Of a stretch of 64,000 nucleotides of DNA, positions 7,973-15,423 are shown one piece after another. Source of the DNA: an uncultured Oscillospiraceae bacterium (GTDB lineage: Bacteria; Bacillota; Clostridia; Oscillospirales; Oscillospiraceae). Every line of letters starts with the position of its first letter. The stretch's first letter is position 1. The position numbers were made by a program, and so were the translations under genes. The notes under the pieces were generated by a model. It ran no database searches. It had not been told where the DNA came from and saw only the letters and a program-made list of their open reading frames with translations. The stretch covers positions 1 to 64,000 of the forward strand of contig CAJUQS010000087.1 of assembly GCA_910588365.1 (NCBI GenBank), given 5' to 3'.

Positions 7973-8133
7973 GAGCCTGTTTAACATCTCCCCGCGCCCG
8001 CCTTGGCGGCATATTTTCCGCCCTGACTGCGTTAAAAATCCTTGCAATCCGTCAGGATTGCTGCGGCTTTTTGCCTTGCAGGACATAAAATCTATCTCGC
8101 CAATCCGCACACGCTGAGATATTAAACAGGCTC
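7973..8133. mobile_element. 161-bp MITE inserted at the prfA stop codon
   Basis: Its terminal inverted repeats are 18 bases long with one mismatch (7973-7990, starting GAGCCTGTTTAA, and 8116-8133). It is flanked by TTA on both sides (7970-7972 and 8134-8136), which looks like a 3-bp target duplication; the right-hand TTA is the TAA stop of prfA read on the minus strand. There is no ORF. The interior shares AATCCGTCAGGATT and flanking blocks with the element at 60063-60229. The 3-bp duplication of TNA type fits some IS5-group transposases, but the mobilising transposase is not in the window. Confidence 0.8.
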
Positions 8134-9201
8134 TTACTCCCCAGCCTCTGCCAGTCTGGCGGCCTGATCCGCGGTGACCAGGGCGTCGATGATGGGATCC
8201 AGCCCGCCGTTGATAACGGAATCAATGGAAAAGTTCTTCACATCCCCTGTCAGCCGGTGGTCCGTGACCCGGCCCTGTGGGAAATTGTAGGTCCGGATGC
8301 GCTCGGATCGGTCCCCGGAGCCCACCTGACTGCGCCGCTGAGCGGCGATGGCCGCGTTCTGCCTGGCCTGCTCCGCCTCGTAGAGCTTGGAGCGCAGAAT
8401 CTTCATGGCCTTGTCCTTGTTCTTGTACTGGCTGCGCTCATCCTGGCACTCCACCACCACGCCGGTGGGCAGATGGGTGATGCGGATGGCGGACTCGGTC
8501 TTGTTGATGTGCTGGCCGCCGGCGCCGGAGGAGCGGAAGGTGTCGATCTTCAGATCGCCCGGATCGATGCTGAACTCCACCTCCTCCGCCTCCGGCAGCA
8601 CAGCCACCGTGGCGGCGCTGGTCTGGATGCGGCCGGAGGACTCGGTCACCGGCACCCGCTGGACCCGGTGTGTCCCGCTCTCGAACTTGAGCCGGGACCA
8701 CGCGCCCTCGCCCTCCACCAGGAAGCTGATCTCCTTCAGGCCGCCCAGCTCCGTCTCGCTGCGGCCCACCACCTCCAGCTTCCAGCCCCGGCCCTCCACG
8801 TACATGGCATACATGCGGAACAGATCCGAGGCGAACAGCATGGCCTCCTCGCCGCCCACGCCGCCGCGGATCTCCATGACCACGCTGCGGCTGTCATTGG
8901 GGTCCCGGGGCAGCAGCAGGAGCTTCAGCTCCTCCCGCAGCCGCTCCATGTCCGCCTTGGCGGCCTGCATCTCCTCCTGGGCCATCTCCTTCAGCTCGGG
9001 ATCCCCCAGGAGCTCCTGGGCGGAGGCCAGATCGTCCTCCGCCCTGCGGTAGGCCCGGTAGGCCTCCACCACCGGCTCGATCTCCTTCTGCTCCCGGGTC
9101 AGGCGGCGCAGAAGGTCCGGACTGCCATAGGTGGCCGGGTCCTCCAGCTGGCTGGAGAGGGCCTCGTAGCGGTCCGCGATGGTCTTCAGCTTATCCAGCA
9201 T
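8134..9201 (-). CDS. prfA: Peptide chain release factor 1
   Basis: This 355-residue class I release factor recognises UAA and UAG stop codons. The decoding tripeptide lies in RVPVTES, the PxT form diagnostic of RF1 rather than the SPF of RF2. The universally conserved GGQ that triggers peptidyl-tRNA hydrolysis is in GAGGQHINKTES (near residue 230). ATG 9201 follows AGGAGGGG. The start overlaps the end of the flavodoxin-like gene by 11 bases, making it the last gene of an ABC-F/YdcF/flavodoxin/prfA unit. Its stop codon coincides with the target duplication of a MITE, so the insertion replaced the original downstream region without altering the protein. Confidence 0.96.
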   Translation of the reverse strand: MLDKLKTIADRYEALSSQLEDPATYGSPDLLRRLTREQKEIEPVVEAYRAYRRAEDDLASAQELLGDPELKEMAQEEMQAAKADMERLREELKLLLLPRDPNDSRSVVMEIRGGVGGEEAMLFASDLFRMYAMYVEGRGWKLEVVGRSETELGGLKEISFLVEGEGAWSRLKFESGTHRVQRVPVTESSGRIQTSAATVAVLPEAEEVEFSIDPGDLKIDTFRSSGAGGQHINKTESAIRITHLPTGVVVECQDERSQYKNKDKAMKILRSKLYEAEQARQNAAIAAQRRSQVGSGDRSERIRTYNFPQGRVTDHRLTGDVKNFSIDSVINGGLDPIIDALVTADQAARLAEAGE

Positions 9202-9694
9202 GGCCGCTCCCCTCCTTTCCTCCGCCCCGGATACTGGTCAGAAACTCGTCCCGCCAGAAGGTAGAGCCAACAGCGTTGGGCCGGATGGACACGGCGCTGA
9301 CCCGGGGGGAGCGGACGTAGAGGTCCATCTGGTCAAAGACCGCCTCGTAGTGCTCCTCCCCTCCCCTTGTGATGACGTAGGCCACCCGGCGCAGCTCCTC
9401 CCCGTACTCCATGAGGAAGCTGCGCACCGGTGCGCTGCACCGGCCCGCCCACACCGGCGTGCCGATGATGACCAGATCGTAGACGCTCAGCGGCAGGGCG
9501 GTCTTCGGCTTCCTGACCGGCGGCAGACGGCGGGACATGGCCTGCATACCGCTGCGGAGCCAGCCCTTCAGCCCCGCTCGGTCCACGCCGTCCTCCAGCC
9601 TGACCATCTCACAGCCCAGCTCCTGGGCGATCTCACGAATCAGTTTCTCCGTTGTGCCTGTACGGCTGTAGTAGAGGCATAGTGTATAGGGCAT
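9191..9694 (-). CDS. Flavodoxin-like protein
   Basis: This 167-residue protein begins with a flavodoxin-type FMN phosphate loop: CLYYSRTGTTEKL near residues 6-18. The second typical flavodoxin element, an IIGTPVWAGRCSAPVRSFL stretch, lies near 76-94. Such proteins carry low-potential electrons or act as FMN-dependent quinone or protoporphyrinogen-type oxidoreductases; which applies here is unclear. AGGAGG precedes ATG 9694. It sits 13 bases after the YdcF gene and overlaps prfA by 11 bases. A longer open frame exists upstream, but the Shine-Dalgarno site and the flavodoxin N-terminus fix the start. Confidence 0.87.
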   Translation of the reverse strand: MPYTLCLYYSRTGTTEKLIREIAQELGCEMVRLEDGVDRAGLKGWLRSGMQAMSRRLPPVRKPKTALPLSVYDLVIIGTPVWAGRCSAPVRSFLMEYGEELRRVAYVITRGGEEHYEAVFDQMDLYVRSPRVSAVSIRPNAVGSTFWRDEFLTSIRGGGKEGSGHAG

Positions 9695-9707
9695 ATTGTC
9701 CCTCCTT

Positions 9708-10475
9708 TTACCGAAAGACGATGGCCTCCGCCATGGCGAAAGCCTCGCGGATATAGTAGTTGATGGAAATGGGGAAATACCGGGCCGGCATCCGGGCCGC
9801 CACGGGAACCGCCCCCTCCCCCCACAGGCGGGAGGCCCGGCACAGGTGGTAGCCGCTGGTAACGATGGCAACGGAGCTGTCCTCCCCGATTCCCATGCCG
9901 GACAGCAGGGCCTTGGAGTAGCGGACGTTCTGCTCTGTGTCGTCCGCCTGCTCCTCCAGGATGACGCGCTCCGGCGGGACGCCGCGGCTGGTGAGCCAGT
10001 CGTACATGCACCGGGCCTCGGAGATATCCTCCCCCCGGCCCTGGGAGCCGGTGACCACAACGGGCAGGTCCGGCCGGTCCTGGAGATAGTCCAGAGCGGC
10101 CTCCAGCCGGGTCCACAGGCTCAGGGAGGGCTGGGTGCCGTTGACCCCGGCCCCCAGGACCACCACCGCCTCCACCGGCGTCTCCTCGTCTGTCCGCGCC
10201 CAGGAGATCACCCAGACCTCCAGCACGGCGAAGAAGGCGAACCCGGCCGCCAGCAACGCCAGCAGGAGCCGCCTGGCCCAGCGGGCCCAGGGCCTCGTCT
10301 TGCTGAAATGAGACAGCAGGCCCAGCACGGTAAGGACCGCCGCCGCGCACCAGAACAGGAAGCCCGTGAATCGGACGGCCGTAAAAACGAACCGCATCAG
10401 CGCTCCCGCCAGGAGGCAGAGAACCGCCAATCCGTAATAAATTTTTTCTTTATTACCAATCGGAATCATTTTCAT
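9708..10475 (-). CDS. YdcF/ElyC family (DUF218) membrane protein
   Basis: This 255-residue protein has three predicted N-terminal membrane helices (about 8-30, 34-54, 68-90) followed by a DUF218 domain. The DUF218 signatures are AVVVLGAGVNG at its start, VVTGSQGRGEDISEA with the conserved acidic and Ser residues, and TSGYHLCRA near the end. Members such as E. coli ElyC/SanA are envelope proteins linked to peptidoglycan precursor or undecaprenyl-phosphate handling. ATG 10475 overlaps the ABC-F stop as ATGA. The protein probably faces outward with its C-terminal domain. Confidence 0.88.
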   Translation of the reverse strand: MKMIPIGNKEKIYYGLAVLCLLAGALMRFVFTAVRFTGFLFWCAAAVLTVLGLLSHFSKTRPWARWARRLLLALLAAGFAFFAVLEVWVISWARTDEETPVEAVVVLGAGVNGTQPSLSLWTRLEAALDYLQDRPDLPVVVTGSQGRGEDISEARCMYDWLTSRGVPPERVILEEQADDTEQNVRYSKALLSGMGIGEDSSVAIVTSGYHLCRASRLWGEGAVPVAARMPARYFPISINYYIREAFAMAEAIVFR

Positions 10476-12373
10476 CCCTCTGCCGCCTCGGCCAGGGCCT
10501 CCCACTTCTCCATCAGCTCCATCAGCCTGCCGTCCAGCTCCTCCTTCCGGGCGTAGAGCTGGCTGTACTTCTCGTAGTCACAGGCGCTCTGTTCCATCTC
10601 GGCCTCGACGGCCTTGATCTCCGCCTCCAGCTTCTCCATATCCCGCTCGCAGATGGTCAGCTGCTTCCGGGCGTTCTGCTGGGCCCGTCCCCCCCTGGGG
10701 GCGGGCTTGGGCTTCTCCTCTTTTTTCTCCTGCCTGGGCTGGGACTGGGCCAGGGCCTTCTCCCGCTCCTTGATCTCCCGGTAGCGGGCGAAGGTGACCG
10801 GGTAGTCGGTGATGGTGCCGTTCTCCAGCTCCCAGATCCGGGTGGCGAAGCGGTTGATAAAATAGCGGTCGTGGCTGACAAAGAGGAGGGTCCCCTCGTA
10901 GGCCTCCACCGCCTCCTCGATCCACTCCCGGCTGGCGATGTCCAGGTGGTTGGTTGGCTCGTCCAGCACCAGGAGGTTGATCTCCTCGTCCATGAGCATA
11001 CACAGCCGCAAGCGGCTCTGCTCCCCGCCGGAGAGGACGGACACGGTCTTGAACACGTCCTCCCCCCGGAAGTTGAACGCCCCCAGCCGGTCCCGGGCGG
11101 TCTGGGTGGACATGCCCCGCTTGGCGTAGAGCATGGTGTCCACCAGGTTCCGCCGGGGATTGTCGAAGTGGATGATCTGGGGCAGGTAGGCGGTGCGGAC
11201 CGTGGGGCCGTACTTGACCCGGCCCCCGTCGGCCTCCTCCTCCCCCATGAGGATTTTCAGCAGGGTGGATTTGCCGGTGCCGTTGTCCCCCAGCAGGGCG
11301 ATGCGCTCGCCGCCCTCTACCCGCAGATCCAGCCCGTGAAAGAGCTGCCGGTCCCCGAAGGACTTCGCCATATCCTTGATGTGCAGGACCTCGTCGCCGA
11401 AAAACTCCATCTCCCCGAACCGGTTGGTCATGGCCCGGGCCTTGGTGGGCTTTTCGGTCTGGCGGATGCGCTCAATGCGCCGCTCCATGGAGAAGGCCCG
11501 CTTGTGGAGCTTGTCCGCCCCCATGAAGGCCCAGAGGTGGAGCTTGTCCGCCGCCTCCTGCAGCTGCTTGATTTTGGCCTGCTCCTTCTCGTACTGCCGC
11601 ATTTTCTCCTGGTAGCGGCGCTCCTTCTCAATGGCGTAGAAGGTGTAGTTGCCGGAGTAGAACTCGGCCTTGCCGTCCAGGACCTCGATGACCCGGTTGA
11701 TGGTGCGGTCCAGGAAGTAGCGGTCGTGGCTGATGGCCACCACGGTGCCCCGGAACCGGCGCACGTAGTCCTCCAGCCACTCCACCGCATGGAGGTCCAG
11801 ATGGTTGGTGGGCTCGTCCAGCAGGAGGATGTCCGTGTCCTCCAGAATGAGCCGCCCCAGGTTCACCCGGGTCTTTTCCCCGCCGGAGAGGCTGTCAAAG
11901 AGCTGGGAGCGCATCTCCGGCGGAATGGACAGGCCGTTGGCCACCTTGCCCACGGCGGTGTCCGTGTCATAGCCGCCGATCCCCTCGAACTTGGCGGAGA
12001 GCTCCCCGTAGCGCCGCAGGGTGGCCTCGCTGCTGTCCCCCGCCGCCATGGCGGCGGTCAGCTTCTCCATCTCCTGGGCCAGCTTGTGGTGGCGGGAGAA
12101 GGCGGTCTGCAGCACGTCCTCCACGGTGTACCCCTCCGGATACACGGGAATCTGGGAGATGAGCCCCAGGCGGCGGTTTTTGGCGATGACCACCTCGCCC
12201 TCGTCGGCTTCCAGCTCCCCGGTGAGGATCTTGAAGAGGGTGGACTTGCCCGCGCCGTTGCGGCCCAGCAGGCCCACCCGCTCCCCGGTCTCCACCTGGA
12301 AGGTGATGCCGTCCAGGATGTTATTTCCGATTTCAAAGGACTTTTTCAGTCCGCTGACACTGATTTCAATCAT
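10472..12373 (-). CDS. ABC-F family ATPase
   Basis: This 633-residue soluble tandem ABC ATPase has no membrane helices. Both nucleotide-binding domains carry Walker A (GRNGAGKST near 37; GDNGTGKST near 355), signature LSGGEKTR or LSGGEQSR, and Walker B LLLDEPTNHLD or LVLDEPTNHLD. Between them is the charged ABC-F interdomain linker, and the C-terminus (about 540-630) is a coiled coil. ABC-F proteins bind the ribosomal E site and act as translation factors; some displace ribosome-targeting antibiotics. The long coiled-coil tail resembles the YdiF/Uup-like housekeeping subgroup more than the short resistance types, but this is a judgement from layout only. It heads the operon YdcF-flavodoxin-prfA. 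Confidence 0.93.
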   Translation of the reverse strand: MIEISVSGLKKSFEIGNNILDGITFQVETGERVGLLGRNGAGKSTLFKILTGELEADEGEVVIAKNRRLGLISQIPVYPEGYTVEDVLQTAFSRHHKLAQEMEKLTAAMAAGDSSEATLRRYGELSAKFEGIGGYDTDTAVGKVANGLSIPPEMRSQLFDSLSGGEKTRVNLGRLILEDTDILLLDEPTNHLDLHAVEWLEDYVRRFRGTVVAISHDRYFLDRTINRVIEVLDGKAEFYSGNYTFYAIEKERRYQEKMRQYEKEQAKIKQLQEAADKLHLWAFMGADKLHKRAFSMERRIERIRQTEKPTKARAMTNRFGEMEFFGDEVLHIKDMAKSFGDRQLFHGLDLRVEGGERIALLGDNGTGKSTLLKILMGEEEADGGRVKYGPTVRTAYLPQIIHFDNPRRNLVDTMLYAKRGMSTQTARDRLGAFNFRGEDVFKTVSVLSGGEQSRLRLCMLMDEEINLLVLDEPTNHLDIASREWIEEAVEAYEGTLLFVSHDRYFINRFATRIWELENGTITDYPVTFARYREIKEREKALAQSQPRQEKKEEKPKPAPRGGRAQQNARKQLTICERDMEKLEAEIKAVEAEMEQSACDYEKYSQLYARKEELDGRLMELMEKWEALAEAAEG

Positions 12374-12439
12374 AGCTTTTTCCTAATTTTATATGCAATT
12401 GCGTTCGACAGCCCGGGCGTGCCCCCAAGCGCCTTTTTG

Positions 12440-12467
12440 GGTACTTTTTGTGCGTACAAAAAGTACC
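12440..12467. repeat. Palindromic hairpin, family B (copy B3)
   Basis: GGTACTTTTTGT pairs perfectly with ACAAAAAGTACC around a GCGT loop. It lies between murF and the ABC-F gene and may double as the murF terminator. Confidence 0.6.
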
Positions 12468-12511
12468 AAGGCGGCACCTGTGCCACCGGGCCAGTCGTTA
12501 GGCAGAGCCCC

Positions 12512-13888
12512 TTAAAAGGGGTAATCCCTCAAATAGTCCGCCAGCAGGTCAAACCGGTTGAGGAAGTGGGACGCCTTCAGCAGCATGGCGTCCCCGGGTC
12601 CAAAGAGGGCCGCCAGGTCCTCCTTCACCGCCTCCCGGTTCTCATACCAGCGGATGTCGGGACATCCGGCGGCCTCCGCCTCGGGCACCATATACTTCTG
12701 GCTCCTGGTGCCCACGGCCACAAGGAGCTCGATCCCCAGTTCCCCCGCCAGCCGGCCCACCGCCCGGTGGCCCGGCTCCTCCGCCGCGCCCAGCTCCGTC
12801 ATGTCACCCAGCACGGCAATCCGCCTGCCCCCTCTGTGCTGTGCCAGAATCCGCAGATCCGCGCTGACGGACCGGGGATTGGCGTTGTAGCTGTCGTTGA
12901 TCATCAGCCGCCCGCCGGGCAGGCGCTCCACCCGCAGGCGGTTCTCCGCAGGGGCGTAGGCGGACACGCCCCGCTGAATCTCCTCCTTTGTCAGCCCCAG
13001 CCGCTCCGCGATGGCAGCCGCCATGGCCGCCAGACCCGCCATGTGGACGCCGGGGGTGGCGGTGGAGAGGGGATAGCGGTCCTTCTCCGTCGCCACCGTG
13101 AAGCGCAGGCCCTCCAGCCCCAGGTCCTGCAAATCCTCCACGTGGACCGGGCAGTCCCCGGAGAGGCCGCAGAAAAGGGTATCGCAGTCCGGGCGGAGGG
13201 TGCGGAGCATCTCGTCGTCCCCGCACAGCACCGCCAGACCGCCGGGGCGCAGATTCTCGAAGATCTCCGCCTTGGCGTGGAGAATCTCCTCCCGGCTCTT
13301 GAAGTACTCCAGGTGGACGTCGTCCACGTTGGTAATGACGGCGATATCCGGCCGCACGGCCCGGCCCAGGGCGCGGATCTGCCCCGGAGCGTCCATGCCC
13401 GTCTCAATCACTGCCGCCTGGTGCGCCCGCGTCAGGCTCAGCAGGGTCAGCGGCGCGCCGATGTCGCCGTTGAGGTTGCCGGGGGTTTTCAAGGTGTTGT
13501 ACCGCTGGGAGAGGATCCCCGCCAGCAGCTCCTTAAAGGTGGTCTTTCCCATACTCCCGGTGACCTGCACCACGGGCAGCTCGAACTGCCCCCGGTACCA
13601 GGACGCCAGATCCCCCAGGGCCCGGCGGGTGTCCTCCACCTGGATATAGACCTTGTCCGGGCGCAGCGCCTCCGGCAGCCGGGCGCAGAAGCAACCCGCC
13701 GCCCCGGCGTCCAGTGCCTTGTCAATGTAATCATGGCCGTCGAACCGCTCCCCCGCCAGGGGGACGAACCACTGCCCCGGCGCGATGGAACGGCTGTCGG
13801 TGGAGAGGGCGGTGACGGTCACGGCCTCGCTGCCGTGGAGCGTGCCGCGGACTGCGTCGCGCATCTGGGCGGTTGTCATGGGGATCAT
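12512..13888 (-). CDS. murF: UDP-N-acetylmuramoyl-tripeptide--D-Ala-D-Ala ligase
   Basis: This 458-residue Mur ligase adds D-Ala-D-Ala to UDP-MurNAc-tripeptide in the cytosol, the last soluble step of peptidoglycan precursor synthesis. It has the MurF N-terminal domain with STDSRSIAPGQWFVPLAGERFDGHDYI, the ATP-binding loop TGSMGKTTFKE near residue 106, the LNGDIGAPLTLL element, and a C-terminal domain starting at INDSYNANP. The NLNGDIG and NDSYNANP motifs separate MurF from MurC/D/E. The start at ATG 13888, eight bases after AGGAGG, is preferred over an upstream ATG without a ribosome site. It is monocistronic here. Confidence 0.95.
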   Translation of the reverse strand: MIPMTTAQMRDAVRGTLHGSEAVTVTALSTDSRSIAPGQWFVPLAGERFDGHDYIDKALDAGAAGCFCARLPEALRPDKVYIQVEDTRRALGDLASWYRGQFELPVVQVTGSMGKTTFKELLAGILSQRYNTLKTPGNLNGDIGAPLTLLSLTRAHQAAVIETGMDAPGQIRALGRAVRPDIAVITNVDDVHLEYFKSREEILHAKAEIFENLRPGGLAVLCGDDEMLRTLRPDCDTLFCGLSGDCPVHVEDLQDLGLEGLRFTVATEKDRYPLSTATPGVHMAGLAAMAAAIAERLGLTKEEIQRGVSAYAPAENRLRVERLPGGRLMINDSYNANPRSVSADLRILAQHRGGRRIAVLGDMTELGAAEEPGHRAVGRLAGELGIELLVAVGTRSQKYMVPEAEAAGCPDIRWYENREAVKEDLAALFGPGDAMLLKASHFLNRFDLLADYLRDYPF

Positions 13889-14011
13889 GGCGTGTCCTCC
13901 TGTATGCAAAGCGTATTTTCTATTCAGTATAGTATCAAAATGGGCTAAATGTGTCAATCTCTTCCGATCCTGACTTCCTTTTTGCCCCTCGTGTTCCCGG
14001 TAAACCGGCGT

Positions 14012-14440
14012 TTATAACGCCGCCTCAAAGTAAAACCAGTTCGCGTCCAGTCTGCGGACAATGCCGTGATTGTCACCCTCTCCGCTCCACTCCCACTCCT
14101 GTTCCGAGATTGGTGTCAATGGTTCGTCGGAATTCTGAAAGGAAACCGGTTCGTTGTCAAACGAATAAAAGAATCCATAATATCGGGAAGCCGAAACGAT
14201 CCCGCGGCTGACCACGATATATTCGACAATGGGGTGCTCCCCGTCCCAGTAATTGAAGGTCGTATTCAATTTGCTCGTCGCGCGCCCCGTTTCGATCGTA
14301 TTGGAAATGTCATCCTCCAGCGCCGCTCTATGGTTATGAAAGTAGCGTATGGTCCTCTTTTCGGGAGTATCGGCCACACGAACAGCAATTAAAACGCATA
14401 CGAACAGCAAAAGCAGGACGGCAGCCTTTTTATGCTTCAT
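14012..14440 (-). CDS. Small single-pass membrane or secreted protein, unknown function
   Basis: This 142-residue protein has an N-terminal hydrophobic segment (about residues 5-22, after MKHKKA) that could be a signal peptide or anchor. A polar extracytoplasmic domain rich in aromatic residues follows, with a WEWSGEGDNHGIVRR stretch near the end. No family was recognised. ATG 14440 overlaps the stop of the M28-like gene as ATGA, so it is translated with it. The recN/M28-like/this protein order suggests co-expression, but the functional link is unknown. Confidence 0.72.
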   Translation of the reverse strand: MKHKKAAVLLLLFVCVLIAVRVADTPEKRTIRYFHNHRAALEDDISNTIETGRATSKLNTTFNYWDGEHPIVEYIVVSRGIVSASRYYGFFYSFDNEPVSFQNSDEPLTPISEQEWEWSGEGDNHGIVRRLDANWFYFEAAL

Positions 14441-15408
14441 TCCCTGACCTCCGCAGATCCCATCTGTCCTACTCCCCCCAGGTACAGTTCCAGAAACCGC
14501 TCTATCCCCCGGGCAATGCAGGCGATGTTCCCCTCCTCCAGCACGGTGTCCTTCTTCGTGCGCAGGTGGGGGATGTAGTACCCCAGCCCCGCCAGATACC
14601 GGCAGGCGCACACCGTCACATGGAACTTGAACCGCCGGTTGTCCGAGGGGTAGTATTGCAGGCCCTTGGTGAGCAGCCTGCACCCGTCCTTCTCAGGGAA
14701 CGCCTCCTCCAGCGCCTCCAGCAGCTCCCCGTCCCACCGGCTGGCCTTGGAGGGGATGAGCAGGAGATTCTCCCCGTCCCCTACGCAGTCCAGGTTGACA
14801 AAGAGAGTCTGGGCGGCCTTGCCCGGGTGGGCCCTCTTGAAGGCCGACGAGCCCAGCAGGTTCCGCTCGTTGTTGTCCAGGAACACCAGGCACACCCGCT
14901 TGTTGTACCCGGCGGCATAGGCGGCGGCCAGCAGTGCCAGCACGCCGGAGGTGCTGCCGTTGGCATTGTTCCGGTTGGCCGGGCCGTAGGCGGACACCCA
15001 CAACGCCGCCAGGGCCAGGATCAGAAAAAGGGGCAGCATCAGATCCGGCCTGTTGAGGGGAAAGCTGACCGCCAGTGCCAGGGCAAAGGCCGCCGCCGCC
15101 AGAGCCATTGCCGCCGCCACGTGGTAGAGCACGTGGGCCAGGACGTTGGTGGGGGAGACGAAGTCCTGCACCAGCATCCGGGCGGGGGTATCGTAGTGGG
15201 CGCAGAGAATCACGTCCGCCCGATCCGGGTCCCCGGCCACCACGTTGACGCTGCCGTTGAACCTGCCGTAGGTCTCCTCCCCGGCCTTCCAGCCCGCCCG
15301 CTTCAGCTCCCGCACCAGCCACTTCCGGAAGTCCGCTTTCTGCGCGCCGGTCCTGCGGACCGGGTGGACAGTGAGCAGATATTCCTTCAATTGCGCAATC
15401 TGTTCCAT
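14437..15408 (-). CDS. M28-like peptidase homologue with membrane helices, active site altered
   Basis: This 323-residue protein has the M28 zinc aminopeptidase fold cues: AHYDTPA (His71, Asp73), then two predicted membrane helices (about 95-117 and 122-141) inserted in the fold, then NNANGSTSGV (147-156), LDNNERNLLGSSAF (178-190) and a late Cys/His-rich segment. In active M28 enzymes the second motif carries the bridging Asp (AND-type) and the third has a Glu-Glu pair. Here the Asp position appears to be Gly151 and the general-base Glu position Asn180, leaving only Glu181. It may therefore be a binding rather than hydrolytic protein. It starts 15 bases after recN and overlaps the next gene. 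Confidence 0.75.
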   Translation of the reverse strand: MEQIAQLKEYLLTVHPVRRTGAQKADFRKWLVRELKRAGWKAGEETYGRFNGSVNVVAGDPDRADVILCAHYDTPARMLVQDFVSPTNVLAHVLYHVAAAMALAAAAFALALAVSFPLNRPDLMLPLFLILALAALWVSAYGPANRNNANGSTSGVLALLAAAYAAGYNKRVCLVFLDNNERNLLGSSAFKRAHPGKAAQTLFVNLDCVGDGENLLLIPSKASRWDGELLEALEEAFPEKDGCRLLTKGLQYYPSDNRRFKFHVTVCACRYLAGLGYYIPHLRTKKDTVLEEGNIACIARGIERFLELYLGGVGQMGSAEVRE

Positions 15409-15423
15409 GAATCCTCCCCGGGA

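Noticed and set aside
8134..8136. Truncation of release factor 1 by the MITE
   Set aside because: The protein has full family length and all motifs; the duplication preserves the stop codon.
10871..13948. Open frame of 1025 codons on the plus strand
   Set aside because: It lies opposite the ABC-F and murF genes, has no ribosome site, and its translation is low-complexity (Val/Leu/His/Gly/Gln-rich), a typical shadow of high-GC coding DNA.
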